A DNA stretch of 64,000 nt from Anaerolineales bacterium (GCA_015075185.1 JABTUW010000001.1:310001-374000); one strand, 5' to 3'; counted from the stretch's first letter, positions 24,479 to 34,248 are shown. Notes: a model not told the origin generated them from the sequence alone. Program-made: numbers and translations.

Positions 24479-25408
24479 ATGAAATATCGGCGGCTGGGGA
24501 AAACAGAGCTAAAGGTTTCAGTTATTGGTGTTGGTGCGTGGCAGTTTGGCGGTGAATGGGGTCAATCTTTCACTTCTCAGGAGGTCAAGCGGCTGCTTGA
24601 CCGGGCCAGGGATTTGGAGATCAACCTGATTGACACGGCTGAGTGTTACGGGGATCACCTATCTGAGGCGCTTATCGGCCAGGCTGTTGAAAAAGAGCGG
24701 GCATCCTGGATCATCGCGACCAAATTCGGGCATAAATTTCCGCGCCCTTTTGAGCGGATTGAGCAGTGGTCGCCCCAGGAGGTTTTGCAGCAGCTCGAAG
24801 CCTCACTCAAGGCGCTGCGCACCGACACTATTGACCTGTACCAATTCCACTCCGGCACCGACGAGGTTTTTGCTCAGGACGACCTGTGGACCATGCTGAA
24901 CCGGCAGGTCCAGGCCGGCAAAATCCGCTACCTGGGCCTCTCCCTCAGCAGCCGGATTGATAATGTCTACCAAACCGAGCGCGCAGTTCAGGTTGGGGCC
25001 AGCGTGATTCAGGTCGTTTATAACCGTTTAGATCGAACCCCGGAGGAGCGGGTCTTGCCTTTATGCCGTGAACAAGATTTGGGAGTACTGGCCCGCGTAC
25101 CCTTGGCCAGCGGCTTGTTGAGCGGTAAGTACCAGCCGGGTATGGTCTTCACTCAAGAGGATGATGTGCGGTCGCACCAGGATCAGGCGGACTTGCAAAG
25201 GCGGCTCCAACGGGTGCAGGAAATTCAGCAGAACGAAGTCCCCGCCGGGATGGCCATGGCCCCCTGGGCGCTGGCCTGGTGTTTGCAGCACCCAGCCGTA
25301 ACGGCTGTTATCCCCGGCTGCAAAACGGTTGAGCAGGTTGAAACAAATGCCAGCGCCGCCGACTTGGAGCTGGTCTACTCCGATCACCCGCAAGCGCTGC
25401 CGAAATAG
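24479..25408 (+). CDS. Aldo/keto reductase
   Basis: A 309-residue TIM-barrel NADPH oxidoreductase. The catalytic tetrad region is intact (LIDTAECYGDHLSE with Asp and Tyr, IIATKFGHKF with Lys, LYQFHSG with His) and the cofactor-binding end reads AVIPGCKTVEQVETNASAADLEL. The substrate cannot be assigned; the family reduces aldehydes and ketones and includes proteins that act on sugars and toxic carbonyls. It is monocistronic with its own promoter. Confidence 0.9.
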   Translation: MKYRRLGKTELKVSVIGVGAWQFGGEWGQSFTSQEVKRLLDRARDLEINLIDTAECYGDHLSEALIGQAVEKERASWIIATKFGHKFPRPFERIEQWSPQEVLQQLEASLKALRTDTIDLYQFHSGTDEVFAQDDLWTMLNRQVQAGKIRYLGLSLSSRIDNVYQTERAVQVGASVIQVVYNRLDRTPEERVLPLCREQDLGVLARVPLASGLLSGKYQPGMVFTQEDDVRSHQDQADLQRRLQRVQEIQQNEVPAGMAMAPWALAWCLQHPAVTAVIPGCKTVEQVETNASAADLELVYSDHPQALPK

Positions 25409-25424
25409 TCTCTGCAAAATACGA

Positions 25425-25481
25425 TCCACAGGTGGACACGGATTCACACAGAAAAAATAAAATGCTTAAAACCTCTGTGGA
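25425..25481. repeat. Imperfect inverted repeat
   Basis: TCCACAGGT (25425-25433) pairs with ACCTCTGTGGA (25471-25481) between two convergent genes. It may act as a weak bidirectional terminator; no T-run is close. Confidence 0.4.
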
Positions 25482-25510
25482 AAATCTGAGTTGATTTGTG
25501 GACGCTATAC

Positions 25511-26746
25511 TTACACCGTCTCGCCGCTGGCAATAAAGTCTGTTTGGAAGTAGGACTCATTGACATGGGGATTAATGATCGCATTGTGACCGATCTTAAG
25601 ACCGGCGGGGATACGCGCCCGCTTGCCGATAACGCTCAAGCCTGTGTTCAGCCGTTCCGGGTGGCGCCGGTTGGGAACATTATCCACGCCATAGCCAATC
25701 TCCGCACCTTCGCCAATCCAAACCTCTTTGTCAACAATGGCCCGTTCAATCTTGGCATTGGAGTTAACCACCGTATCATTCATAATCACCGAGTCGCGCA
25801 CCACCGCCCCCGGTGCAACCCGCACTCCCGGCGACAGGACTGATCGCTCGACAATCCCTTCGATGATACAGCCGTTGGAAAGCAGATTGCCGCCAACCCA
25901 GGCATTGGAACCAATTTGCACCGGCGGCTGCTCTTCGCTACGGGTATGGATAACCCACTGCGGGTCGTACAGGTCAAGCGCCGGTGTCTCAGCCAGCAGC
26001 GCCATATTGGCTTCCCAATACGCTTGCAGGGTGCCCACATCAGCCCAGTAGCCCTCAAAAGCGTAGGCGTAAATCTTGTGCGAGTGCAGAATAGCGGGCA
26101 AGACATCCCGGCCAAAATCGTTCAAATTTTCATCGCGCAGAATTTCCCGGAGCGCTTTAAAGTCAAAAATGTAAATTCCCATCGAGGCCAGGGTCTCTTT
26201 GGAGCGACGCGGTTTTTCTTTAAAGCCGCCAACCCGCATATCACTGTCTGCGCTGACAATCCCAAAACGATGGGTTTCAAACGGGCTGACCCGGCGCACT
26301 CCGACGGTGACATCGGCCTGGGTTTGCTGGTGAAAGCGCAGCATCGGGCGATAATCCATTTTGTAAATGTGGTCACCGGCCAAAATGAAAACGTTATCCA
26401 CATGCTGTTCTTCGACAAAATCCATGTTGCGCCGGACTGCGTCGGCAGTACCGCGCTGCCAACCTCCGATGTCACGCCCCAGATAAGGCTGCAGCAAGCG
26501 CACCCCTCCCTGCGAGCGATCCAGATCCCACGGCTTACCAACGCCGACATGTTCGTTTAAAGAGCGAGGCATGTATTGCGTGAGCAGAGCCACATTGTAA
26601 AGCCCGGAGTTGACCGTGTTAGACAGGGGAAAATCAATAATCCGAAACTTACCACCAAACGGGATCGCCGGTTCAGCGCGTGAAGCAGTCAATACGCTCA
26701 AATCTTCACTGGCTCCGCCGGCCATAATCATGACTAAAGTTTTCAT
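25511..26746 (-). CDS. GlgC paralogue with altered nucleotide loop (probable regulatory subunit)
   Basis: A 411-residue ADP-glucose pyrophosphorylase homologue (nucleotidyltransferase domain to about 270, left-handed beta-helix to the end). The fold markers are present ([31 protein letters not shown]), but the pyrophosphate loop GGxGxRL is changed to GGASEDL, so Arg15 is Asp, and the RAKPA Lys is Glu25 (SRAEPA). In plant enzymes loss of these two positions makes the large, regulatory subunit. The adjacent paralogue keeps both. I infer a non-catalytic or weakly active partner in a mixed tetramer. Both proteins end in SGETV. Confidence 0.85.
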   Translation of the reverse strand: MKTLVMIMAGGASEDLSVLTASRAEPAIPFGGKFRIIDFPLSNTVNSGLYNVALLTQYMPRSLNEHVGVGKPWDLDRSQGGVRLLQPYLGRDIGGWQRGTADAVRRNMDFVEEQHVDNVFILAGDHIYKMDYRPMLRFHQQTQADVTVGVRRVSPFETHRFGIVSADSDMRVGGFKEKPRRSKETLASMGIYIFDFKALREILRDENLNDFGRDVLPAILHSHKIYAYAFEGYWADVGTLQAYWEANMALLAETPALDLYDPQWVIHTRSEEQPPVQIGSNAWVGGNLLSNGCIIEGIVERSVLSPGVRVAPGAVVRDSVIMNDTVVNSNAKIERAIVDKEVWIGEGAEIGYGVDNVPNRRHPERLNTGLSVIGKRARIPAGLKIGHNAIINPHVNESYFQTDFIASGETV

Positions 26747-26768
26747 TGCCCTTCACCTTGTTTGATAA

Positions 26769-26828
26769 GCGAATAGCGAATGAGCGAAGGGCGAATAGCT
26801 GTTGTTCCTCGCCATTCGCCTATTCGCC
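26769..26828. repeat. Short-period inverted repeat
   Basis: GCGAATAGCGAATGAGCGAA on one side and CGCCATTCGCCTATTCGCC on the other, lying between the two glgC genes. The same word family occurs next to ccmB at 14785-14830. Confidence 0.6.
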
Positions 26829-26831
26829 AGT

Positions 26832-28091
26832 TCACACCGTTTCTCCACTCCGAATTTCAGCAGCGGGGAAATCACTTTCCTGCCGTTCACTATGGATGAG
26901 CACGTTACGACCAATCACCAGGCCACCGGGGATGTGCGCGCCCGCACCCACTACGGTAATTCCGGTATTGAGCTTATCGGGCATCTGCTGGTTGGGCGTC
27001 ATATCATCGCTGTAGCCCACAAATGTTCCGGCCCCAATCACGGCATTCTCATCCACAATAGCCCGGTCAATAATCGCTCCCGGCCCAATCCAGGTGTCAT
27101 TGATAATCACCGACTCGCGCACAATGGCTCCCGGCGATACATAAACCCCCGGCGACAAGACCGAGCGTTCTACCCGCCCGCGAATCACACAACCGTTAGA
27201 GATAAGGCTGTCGGCGACTTGCGCCTGCGGCCCTAACTTGACCGGTGGGCGCTCCTCACTGCGGGTATGAACAACCCAATTGGGGTCGTGTAAGTTCAGG
27301 AGATCGCTGCCGTTGGGCTTGGTCAAGGCCAGGTTTGTTTCCCAGTAGGATTGGATGGTGCCGACATCCACCCAATAACCCTCAAAACGGTAGGCGTAAA
27401 CCCTATCCTCAGCAATCATGCTGGGAATGACATCTTTGCCAAAATCAATCCGGGGGGACTCGGCGCTGCCTTCGGTTAGCCGCCGGATGAGAACGTCGGT
27501 GCTAAAAACATAGATTCCCATGGAGGCAAGCGTACCTTTATCCCGCGCTTTGGGTTTTTCGGTAAATTCAGTGACCCGGTTATTCCGATTGACACTCATA
27601 ATCCCAAAGCGGTCCGTCTCTTCCAGCGGCACATCCATCACTCCAACCGTTAAATCAGCCCCTTTTTCCTGATGGTATTCCATCATCGGCCGGTAATCCA
27701 TCTTGTAAATATGGTCACCGGACAGGATGAGGACGAGGTCTGGCTGGTTATCCTGGATAAAATCCAGGTTGCGAAAAACAGCGTCGGCAGTGCCGCGATA
27801 CCAATCCAGGTCGGCACTGCTGCCCTGGTAGGGTTGGCGCAAATGAACGCCGCCCCGTTGCCGGTCTAAATCCCAGGGTTTGCCAATGCCGATATGCGTA
27901 TTGAGCGAATGAGGTCGGTATTGGGTTAGAACGGCAATATCATAAATGCCGGAGTTAACGCAATTGGACAGGGTAAAATCAATAATCCGGTATTTGCCGG
28001 CAAAAGGCACCGCCGGCTTGGCCCGTTTATCTGATAACACCGTCAGGCGCGTGCCAGCGCCGCCAGCCATTAGAATAGCTAAGGTTTTCAT
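26832..28091 (-). CDS. glgC: Glucose-1-phosphate adenylyltransferase (ADP-glucose pyrophosphorylase)
   Basis: A 419-residue enzyme making ADP-glucose from glucose-1-phosphate and ATP, the first committed step of glycogen synthesis. The catalytic loop GGAGTRL (Arg15), RAKPA (Lys25), [11 protein letters not shown] (catalytic Asp) and TEFTEKPKA (substrate Lys) are all intact, followed by the beta-helix domain. The start [11 protein letters not shown] is chosen by homology to the paralogue; a longer frame would add 16 unconserved codons. It is followed 85 bases downstream by the paralogue that lacks the catalytic Arg. Confidence 0.93.
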   Translation of the reverse strand: MKTLAILMAGGAGTRLTVLSDKRAKPAVPFAGKYRIIDFTLSNCVNSGIYDIAVLTQYRPHSLNTHIGIGKPWDLDRQRGGVHLRQPYQGSSADLDWYRGTADAVFRNLDFIQDNQPDLVLILSGDHIYKMDYRPMMEYHQEKGADLTVGVMDVPLEETDRFGIMSVNRNNRVTEFTEKPKARDKGTLASMGIYVFSTDVLIRRLTEGSAESPRIDFGKDVIPSMIAEDRVYAYRFEGYWVDVGTIQSYWETNLALTKPNGSDLLNLHDPNWVVHTRSEERPPVKLGPQAQVADSLISNGCVIRGRVERSVLSPGVYVSPGAIVRESVIINDTWIGPGAIIDRAIVDENAVIGAGTFVGYSDDMTPNQQMPDKLNTGITVVGAGAHIPGGLVIGRNVLIHSERQESDFPAAEIRSGETV

Positions 28092-28118
28092 GGGTGACTC
28101 CAAGCTAATAGTTGCAGA

Positions 28119-28185
28119 GTAACAGGTAGCACGTAGCAAGATGGCAGGGTAAAAATTATCTCCTGCTACCTTGCTACCCTGTTAC
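28119..28185. repeat. Large imperfect inverted repeat
   Basis: GTAACAGGTAGCACGTAGC (left) pairs with GCTACCTTGCTACCCTGTTAC (right) around a 27-base centre, between the Nudix gene and glgC. The AGGTAGCA words recur at 59980-60005. It could terminate transcription from the Nudix gene. Confidence 0.5.
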
Positions 28186-28189
28186 ATTG

Positions 28190-28900
28190 TTAAGGGAAAA
28201 GACGGCGGGTTTTAACCTCGGCCACCGCATCTTCACGAAAGCGATATAACCGAGCAGGACGGCCACCCGTATCCCGGTAGCCATCCACCATCTCTACTAC
28301 CTGGGTTTTGCGCAACTTGCTGCGGAAATTACCTTTGTCTAACTTCGTGCCCAAAATAATTTCGTAAGCGTCTTGCAGTTCGCGCAGGGTGAACTTTTCC
28401 GGCAAAAGCTGGAAACCAACGGCAGAATATTCCAGTTTGTAACGCAGTCGGGTTAGGGCGTAATTTAGTATTTCAGCGTGGTCAAAGGCCAGGGGAGGTA
28501 AGCGATAAACAGAGAACCAGCCAACATCCTCAGCATCATCGGCGGCATGCGCACTGATTTTATCGGCGCTCACCAGGGCAAAGTAAGTTACGGTAATAAC
28601 CCGAGTGCGCGGATCTCGATCCGGCTCGCCAAAGGTGTAAAGCTGTTCCAGGTAGACACCCTCGTTTGTTACCCCGGTTTCTTCGGCCAGTTCCCGGTAG
28701 GCAGCGGCTTCCAGGCTTTCATCCATTTTAACAAAGCCGCCGGGAATGGCCCACATCCCCTCACAAGGCCAAACTTTGCGCTTGATCAAGAGTACTTTTA
28801 GTTCCTCATCCAGGATACTAAAAATTACCACATCTACCGTCACCGAAGGACGCTCGTATTTGCTTACGTCGTAGGTTTCGGCTGTTTCGGGCATATTCAT
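28190..28900 (-). CDS. NrtR-like Nudix hydrolase / transcriptional regulator
   Basis: A 236-residue protein with an N-terminal Nudix domain (box G-x5-E..REL-x-EE-x-G: GFVKMDE..AAAYRELAEETGV) and a C-terminal winged helix (FTLRELQDAYEIILGTKLDKGNFRSKL). NrtR proteins use a Nudix domain to sense ADP-ribose and repress NAD metabolism genes. Here the Nudix box keeps the catalytic glutamates, so it may also hydrolyse its ligand. Without a NAD operon beside it the target cannot be named. A strong promoter precedes the gene. Confidence 0.85.
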   Translation of the reverse strand: MNMPETAETYDVSKYERPSVTVDVVIFSILDEELKVLLIKRKVWPCEGMWAIPGGFVKMDESLEAAAYRELAEETGVTNEGVYLEQLYTFGEPDRDPRTRVITVTYFALVSADKISAHAADDAEDVGWFSVYRLPPLAFDHAEILNYALTRLRYKLEYSAVGFQLLPEKFTLRELQDAYEIILGTKLDKGNFRSKLRKTQVVEMVDGYRDTGGRPARLYRFREDAVAEVKTRRLFP

Positions 28901-28936
28901 CGACGGCCTTCTGGAGCTGATTATGTAGGGGCTTTT

Positions 28937-28965
28937 AGTATAGTCTGAGTTAGCCTTACTGTCAA
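28937..28965 (-). promoter_or_regulatory. Sigma-70 promoter for the Nudix regulator
   Basis: On the minus strand TTGACA (28960-28965), 17-base spacer, TATACT (28937-28942), 37 bases upstream of the start codon. Confidence 0.8.
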
Positions 28966-28985
28966 AATCGCCCGTTTAGCGGCAA

Positions 28986-31900
28986 CTACAGCACCCGTTC
29001 AAGCTGATGGCTCAGTTGTTTAAGGGTTAATGGTTTCTGCAGCCAGCCAACAATTCCTTGAGCTAACAGATCTTCACTCTTTACCTTCAGCGGATAACCT
29101 GTCATACCCAATATTTTAACGGCCTGATTTTTGGTATGCAGGGCTTCGGCCAGGGCCAGCCCGCCCATTTCGGGCATGGTCAAATCGGTGATAACCAGGG
29201 CGATGTTGGCCTGATGCTGCTCATAAATTTCAAAGGCGCGCCGCCCATTAGCAGCCGTCAAAACTTGATGCCCCAAGTCCTTGAGCATAGCTTCTATCAC
29301 CCCCAGAACAGAGGGGTTGTCTTCTACCAATAGAATCAATTTCCCCTGGCTTCGTTGTTTTCCTTTGTCGGGAGGCTTTGTTTGGACGACAACAGATTGA
29401 GGTGAAGGTAGCGCCGGGAAATACAGGGTAAATGTTGTGCCTTGTCCTACCTGGCTTTCGACTTGAATACAGCCCTCATGCTGCTTCACAATTCCTTCAA
29501 CCTGGGCCAGCCCCAAGCCTGTTCCCTGACCTACCTCTTTGGTGGTGAAAAACGGCTCAAAAAGGTGTTTTTGCACCTCCGGCGACATACCTGCGCCCGT
29601 ATCCGCCACCACCAAAACTAACCAATCGCCCGCAGCCAAGTCCGGGCAGGGCCATGGCGAAGCTGCGGTTAGGGTTAAACGGCCCAGAGAGAACTTCAGG
29701 GTTCCGCCCCGGGGCATGGCGTCGGCGCCATTCACTGCCAGATTGGTGAGCGCCTGCTGCAATTGGGTGGGGTCGGCGTTAAGCATGTACCCCCATTCCC
29801 CCGCTTCAACAGTCAATTCAAGAGAAATACTTTCAGGAATTGTCCGTTCCAGGAGAGAGACTATATTTTCCAGCAGTTCACGCAGGTTTATGAGTCGTTT
29901 AGCCACAATATTTTTGCGGGCAAAATCCAAGATCTGGCGCACCAGCCGAGCGGCGCGTTGCCCCTGTTGAATGATATGGCCCAAATCCTCACTCACCGGC
30001 GCCGGTACACCGGGCGCATACCGGGCCAATTCGGCAAAACCGATAACACTGGTCAGAATATTGTTGAAGTCATGGGCAATACCCGCCGCCAGTTGACCCA
30101 CGGCAGCCAGTTTCTCCTGCTGCTGCATCCGCTTCTGAATGTCGCGTTGTTCTGTGACATCTCGCACCACCATTACCCAACCTTCAGCCTCTGGTCCGCC
30201 CACAATCGGGCGAGCATAAACCTCAAAGATGGGTCGGGTTAGACCCTGGGGCGTAACTTCGTGATATGACCCCTGACGAGGCACAGTCAGTAACTCAGCC
30301 AGGGGACGTCCACCCAGGTGCGTACACGTCTGGCCTATTTCGCTCCCGGCCAAAAGCGATAGATAATTCTGCCCGGCTAGATTCGCCATCTTAATCCGGT
30401 AATTAGAATCAAGCAGGACAATTCCTCCTAACATTGTATTCAGAACCTGCTCCAGTTGTCGGGCCTGCTGTTGGGTTTGTTGGTATAACTTTTGCGTTTC
30501 GGCATAGAGGCGGGCGTGCTCAATAGCAATCGCTGCCTGTTGAGCAATACCCTGACATAAAGCAATCTCATCTGGCGCAAATTCACGACGGCGCCGGCTT
30601 TCCCATAGATCGGCAAAAGCAACAAGCTCGCCGCTGAAGCGTAAAGGAATCAGCAGCACCGACTGGCCATCAAACTGCTGCAAATGGTTTCGGATGCTTT
30701 CAGGGGTATTCAGGTCGTCTTGATGCAGCATCTTTACCTGACCGGCCCGCAGACAATCCAGGTACGCCGGATTGTCCTCCGGTATGAAATAGGTAACACC
30801 CAGATCAGACACCTTTTCCTGAGGAGAAGCTTCCGGCCCGTAATATTCGGCCACGACCGTCCCGGAAGAGTCAGGGTTGTAAATGGAAATATAGGCACTG
30901 GTCACATCTATAGCCCGGCCCATCTGCTCGGCAATAAGGTTTAATACCTCTCTTAAGTCCAGAGTTGACGAAATGATGGCCCCGGCCTCCCACAGCGCCG
31001 TCTGCTCTTTGAGCCGCTGCTGCGTTTCGGCGTAAAGCCGGGCATTCTCCAGGGCAATAGCGGCAGCATTAACCAAAGACTGGAGGCGTTGGGTGTCTTC
31101 AGGACAAAATTTACCGGGAATATCGCTGTCAAGCCGGAGCAGGCCCAGTACTCGATCTTGCAGACAAATTGGGACGGAAATATAGGATCTGATCCAGGCT
31201 GTTTGAGGCATGCTTACCCACTGAGAATCTGACTGCGTCTCGGAAATGGTCAGCGGCGTGCGTGACTCGATGACCGTTTGATCCAACGGAAAATCAGCCA
31301 CCGGCTGAATCAAACGAGCCAGAAATTCCTCGTCGCTAAAGGCAGAGTAGCCATACCAGCGGGCAATGCGCAAGCAATCACCCTCCAGTAAGGCAATGTT
31401 AGCGGCCTTAAAAGGCACTATCCGCTGCGCCTGGCGCAAAATTTCATCCAATACGGCGGTGTGGTCTATCTGCGAGGTGAGGGCCAGAACCACTTCTTGC
31501 ATCGTTTCAGCCAGAAGACGCTGTTCTCGTTCGGCCACCAACAGCCGTTCTCGTTCTGCCTCAGCTTGTTTGCGTTCAGCGACTTCTCGCTGGAGTTGTT
31601 GGTTAGCCGCCCGGAGACTGGCGGTGCGTTCAATCACCAAATCCTCCAGATGGTCACGATACCGCTGTAATTCTTCTTTAGCCTGCTTCTGCTCGGTAAT
31701 ATCCCGGCTCAGGCCAACCAGTCCAACAATTTGCTCTTGACTATCACGCAACGGGGCCTTGGTCGTCGAGAGCCACTTTCGCTGGCCGGAAGGGGTAATA
31801 TAAAGTTCTTCATAGGCAATTAAAGGTCGGCCAGAATGGATAACGTACTGCTCATCAGCGTAATATTGGGAGGCCAACTCTGGCGAGTGCAAATCGAAGT

Positions 31901-32825
31901 CGGTCTTGCCAATCATTTCATCCGGCTCGGTCATCTCTCTGAGCAGCAGAGAAGCAGTATTGACCAGCATCAGGTGACCCTCCACATCCTTAACAAAGAT
32001 CAAATCCGGCACATTGTCAATCAAGGTGCGGAGCAAATTACGTTCTTCAGCCAGAGCCGCTTCGGCTCGTTGCCGCTCGACAATCTCCCGCTGTAACTGC
32101 TGGTTGGCTTTGGTCAAGGCCTCGGTCCGCTCAAAAACTTGCTCCTCCAGGCTCTCCTGATATTGCTGCCAGGTTGTCTCGGTTTCTCTGTAACGCCGGT
32201 GCAGTGTCTCTTGAAAATGAATCACTTTCAAGGTAAACTCGGTGATGAGGGCAGGATCGGGTGGGCCGGGGGGATATTTTGTCCGCGCGGCCTGTAATTC
32301 TGGCAGCCGGTCGGGCCGGTAGGCAGCGACAACCTCCTCCAAGAGGTCAAGAGTGTTGTTGACGATACCGGGTTCAAAGCTCCAGAGCATATCAAATTGC
32401 CGGGCTGCTTCATCCGGTGTATCAACCTGACCACCCTGCCCGCTCAAAACGATACTAAAAGTTTCAGACAAAATGGCCAGGAACCACTCCTGGCATAAAG
32501 GATCATCACCGCTCAGAGTAAGATGGAACGAAGCGCCATTACTTTCAGGGGGCAAAGAAGCGCCGGCCAGAATGCTGACTTGCTCAGCCACCTGCGCCAG
32601 TTCTCGATATCGTTCTGTTTCCTCTGCTCTTGCCATGGGTTGACGCTTGAAACCTGTAAAAATCACGGCTGGAATACGCCGGCTCAAAACTAAATCTTCC
32701 AGAGTGTGCGACAAGTGAATGAGGGATTCTTTGGTGCAGGGCACGACAGGTAAACTCGGACTTAACTTTTGCCGCACCAGATTAAATAACGAGAAAGGCA
32801 AAGTCGAGCCTTTTTTAGCAGTCAT
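28986..32825 (-). CDS. Hybrid sensor histidine kinase with DICT, PAS and GAF domains
   Basis: A 1279-residue soluble sensor kinase. Domains in order: DICT sensory domain (about 10-180), coiled coil, PAS (about 255-375), coiled coil, two GAF domains (about 435-600 and 615-785), PAS (about 800-900), HisKA with phospho-acceptor His918 in GIAHDFNNILTSV, HATPase (NGADAMPRGG, DTGAGM, GTGLGLAQVEGIV), and a C-terminal receiver with Asp1214 in ITDLTMPEMGG. There is no membrane segment, so the signals are cytosolic or carried by diffusible ligands. The phosphate goes to the own receiver and from there to an unknown partner. No regulator gene is adjacent. GGAG precedes the ATG. Confidence 0.92.
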   Translation of the reverse strand: MTAKKGSTLPFSLFNLVRQKLSPSLPVVPCTKESLIHLSHTLEDLVLSRRIPAVIFTGFKRQPMARAEETERYRELAQVAEQVSILAGASLPPESNGASFHLTLSGDDPLCQEWFLAILSETFSIVLSGQGGQVDTPDEAARQFDMLWSFEPGIVNNTLDLLEEVVAAYRPDRLPELQAARTKYPPGPPDPALITEFTLKVIHFQETLHRRYRETETTWQQYQESLEEQVFERTEALTKANQQLQREIVERQRAEAALAEERNLLRTLIDNVPDLIFVKDVEGHLMLVNTASLLLREMTEPDEMIGKTDFDLHSPELASQYYADEQYVIHSGRPLIAYEELYITPSGQRKWLSTTKAPLRDSQEQIVGLVGLSRDITEQKQAKEELQRYRDHLEDLVIERTASLRAANQQLQREVAERKQAEAERERLLVAEREQRLLAETMQEVVLALTSQIDHTAVLDEILRQAQRIVPFKAANIALLEGDCLRIARWYGYSAFSDEEFLARLIQPVADFPLDQTVIESRTPLTISETQSDSQWVSMPQTAWIRSYISVPICLQDRVLGLLRLDSDIPGKFCPEDTQRLQSLVNAAAIALENARLYAETQQRLKEQTALWEAGAIISSTLDLREVLNLIAEQMGRAIDVTSAYISIYNPDSSGTVVAEYYGPEASPQEKVSDLGVTYFIPEDNPAYLDCLRAGQVKMLHQDDLNTPESIRNHLQQFDGQSVLLIPLRFSGELVAFADLWESRRRREFAPDEIALCQGIAQQAAIAIEHARLYAETQKLYQQTQQQARQLEQVLNTMLGGIVLLDSNYRIKMANLAGQNYLSLLAGSEIGQTCTHLGGRPLAELLTVPRQGSYHEVTPQGLTRPIFEVYARPIVGGPEAEGWVMVVRDVTEQRDIQKRMQQQEKLAAVGQLAAGIAHDFNNILTSVIGFAELARYAPGVPAPVSEDLGHIIQQGQRAARLVRQILDFARKNIVAKRLINLRELLENIVSLLERTIPESISLELTVEAGEWGYMLNADPTQLQQALTNLAVNGADAMPRGGTLKFSLGRLTLTAASPWPCPDLAAGDWLVLVVADTGAGMSPEVQKHLFEPFFTTKEVGQGTGLGLAQVEGIVKQHEGCIQVESQVGQGTTFTLYFPALPSPQSVVVQTKPPDKGKQRSQGKLILLVEDNPSVLGVIEAMLKDLGHQVLTAANGRRAFEIYEQHQANIALVITDLTMPEMGGLALAEALHTKNQAVKILGMTGYPLKVKSEDLLAQGIVGWLQKPLTLKQLSHQLERVL

Positions 32826-32860
32826 AGGTACTCCATTGGGACAGAGTCATTATTTCCCTC

Positions 32861-32889
32861 ATTTTACCAGAACTGAGCCTGTTGCTTAA
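32861..32889 (-). promoter_or_regulatory. Possible promoter for hybrid kinase
   Basis: On the minus strand TTAAGC (32884-32889), 17-base spacer, and an extended TGGTAAAAT -10 (32861-32866 core), 36 bases before the ATG. The -35 box is weak. Confidence 0.5.
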
Positions 32890-32911
32890 ATCTAATCCCT
32901 AAGAATATTAA

Positions 32912-32943
32912 AAAGAGGCGTCCCCCATCAAGGACACCTCTTT
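32912..32943 (-). terminator. Intrinsic terminator after the radical SAM gene
   Basis: A stem of AAAGAGGCGTCC and GGACACCTCTTT, followed on the minus strand by a T-run (CTCTTTTTAA). It ends the radical SAM transcript before the hybrid kinase gene. Confidence 0.8.
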
Positions 32944-32961
32944 GAAGCCTGACAGTTCTGG

Positions 32962-34101
32962 CTAAAATCCGGTCAAGGGTAACTGGTATTCGGTTTGCTT
33001 GCCATTGAGGAGGATAAAAGGCGCAGCCCGGCCTGTTTGCACCCCAAGCTGCTTGAGTTGTTGCAGGTTACTGAGAGTCCCCACCCGGCGAGCTGCCAAA
33101 ATCGCCTCGGTCGTTTTGGGACCGATGCCAGGGATACGCAGGAGTTCAGCCCGGCTGGCCCGGTTGATTTCAGTCGGCCGCTGGCTCAGGTGGGTTTTAG
33201 CCCAGGTGAGCTTGGGATCGAGGTTTAACGGCAGATGCCCTTGCTCGTCAAAGGGCAGTTCGTGGACGGCAAAGCCGTAAAAACGCAGCAGCCAATCGGC
33301 TTGATACAGGCGGTGCTCCCGCATCAACGGCGTTTTGGGTAGATTTTCCAAAACCGTGCCGCGAATAGGATTAAAAGGAGAGTAATAGGCCCGGGCCAGA
33401 TTTGCTTCCCGGTAGAGCATATGGGCCGTCGCCAGTAATTCACGATCGGACTCGCCGGCCGGACCGACCACAAATTGGGTCGTGATGCTGGGCGGCCTGA
33501 CCCACGGCCCCAGGTGGTGTTGATTCTGGCGCACCCAATAGAGCGGCGGCAGCAGCTCCTGCCAAAAATCCTTCTTGGGGGCCAGGGCCAACAAACGCTG
33601 CTCGTTAGCTCCCTCCAGGTTAATCGAAAGGCGGTCGGCCAGGCGCGCTGCCCGTTCAATCTGCGCCGATTCAGCCCCGGGCATAATTTTGAGATGGATA
33701 TAGCCGTGATATTCATACTTGCGCCGGAGGATTTCCACGGTGTCCAGCATCGGGTCCATCGCTTTGACCCCGCCCCCCACAATACCGCTGCTTAAAAACA
33801 GCCCCTCAACCAGCCGCTTGCGCTGCATCTGGTCAAAAGTGGCCGCCAACTCCTCCGGCTTGAAGGAAACCCGCCGGTAATCCCGCCCCGCTTGAAAGGG
33901 GCAGTAGTAACAGTTACGCTCGCAGGCGCTGGTCTGCATCGTCCGCAGAACCGGAATTTTTCCCCGCTGCGGGTGCGTCACATAAACCCGGCTCTGGTCA
34001 ATAAATTGAGCCTTGCGTTCTGCGCGGGTTAGTGCCGGCGGCCCTTCGCAATCCAGAGCGGCGGCCTGGCCCAATGTTGTTACTTTTTCATAGACATCCA
34101 T
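32962..34101 (-). CDS. LexA-controlled radical SAM protein with helix-hairpin-helix domain
   Basis: A 379-residue protein. The radical SAM cluster motif is C60-x3-C64-x2-C67 (CERNCYYC), followed by the barrel strands (LSSGIVGGG, YIHLKIMPGA, LSINLEGA). A C-terminal helix-hairpin-helix (EINRASRAELLRIPGIGPKTTEAILAAR split over about 315-345) is DNA-binding, matching the COG4277-like group of predicted DNA repair or modification proteins. I start it at MDVYEK because the upstream codons of the longer frame lie inside a LexA box. A promoter with that LexA box in its spacer ends about nine bases before the ATG, so the mRNA is probably leaderless. Substrate unknown; SOS induction makes a DNA lesion likely. 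Confidence 0.85.
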   Translation of the reverse strand: MDVYEKVTTLGQAAALDCEGPPALTRAERKAQFIDQSRVYVTHPQRGKIPVLRTMQTSACERNCYYCPFQAGRDYRRVSFKPEELAATFDQMQRKRLVEGLFLSSGIVGGGVKAMDPMLDTVEILRRKYEYHGYIHLKIMPGAESAQIERAARLADRLSINLEGANEQRLLALAPKKDFWQELLPPLYWVRQNQHHLGPWVRPPSITTQFVVGPAGESDRELLATAHMLYREANLARAYYSPFNPIRGTVLENLPKTPLMREHRLYQADWLLRFYGFAVHELPFDEQGHLPLNLDPKLTWAKTHLSQRPTEINRASRAELLRIPGIGPKTTEAILAARRVGTLSNLQQLKQLGVQTGRAAPFILLNGKQTEYQLPLTGF

Positions 34102-34109
34102 ACTTATTA

Positions 34110-34138
34110 ATTTTACGAACAAATGTTCGTTTGGTCAA
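34110..34138 (-). promoter_or_regulatory. Sigma-70 promoter with LexA (SOS) box in the spacer
   Basis: On the minus strand TTGACC (34133-34138), 17-base spacer, TAAAAT (34110-34115). The spacer contains CGAACAAATGTTCG on the plus strand (34116-34129), a perfect match to the Gram-positive-type LexA consensus CGAACRNRYGTTYG. LexA bound here would exclude RNA polymerase. Confidence 0.85.
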
Positions 34139-34248
34139 ATTCTCATTTAGGAATATTTTGTTATGCATCGGACAGATTTTGTTGGTATTAGGTTGTTAGC
34201 CTTACGATTTTGAAACCAGATGGGCTTTTTCCCCTTGTTGGCTCGTGG

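Noticed and set aside
25916..26560. Long plus-strand frame of 214 codons
   Set aside because: It is antisense to the GlgC paralogue, shows no family motif and has no ribosome site. The same holds for long antisense frames over topA (51433-52134), ffh (57333-57965), the GT-C gene (8443-9081) and the propeller ATPase (43402-44076).
28190..28900. Plain ADP-ribose pyrophosphatase
   Set aside because: The C-terminal winged helix indicates a NrtR-like regulator rather than a simple hydrolase.
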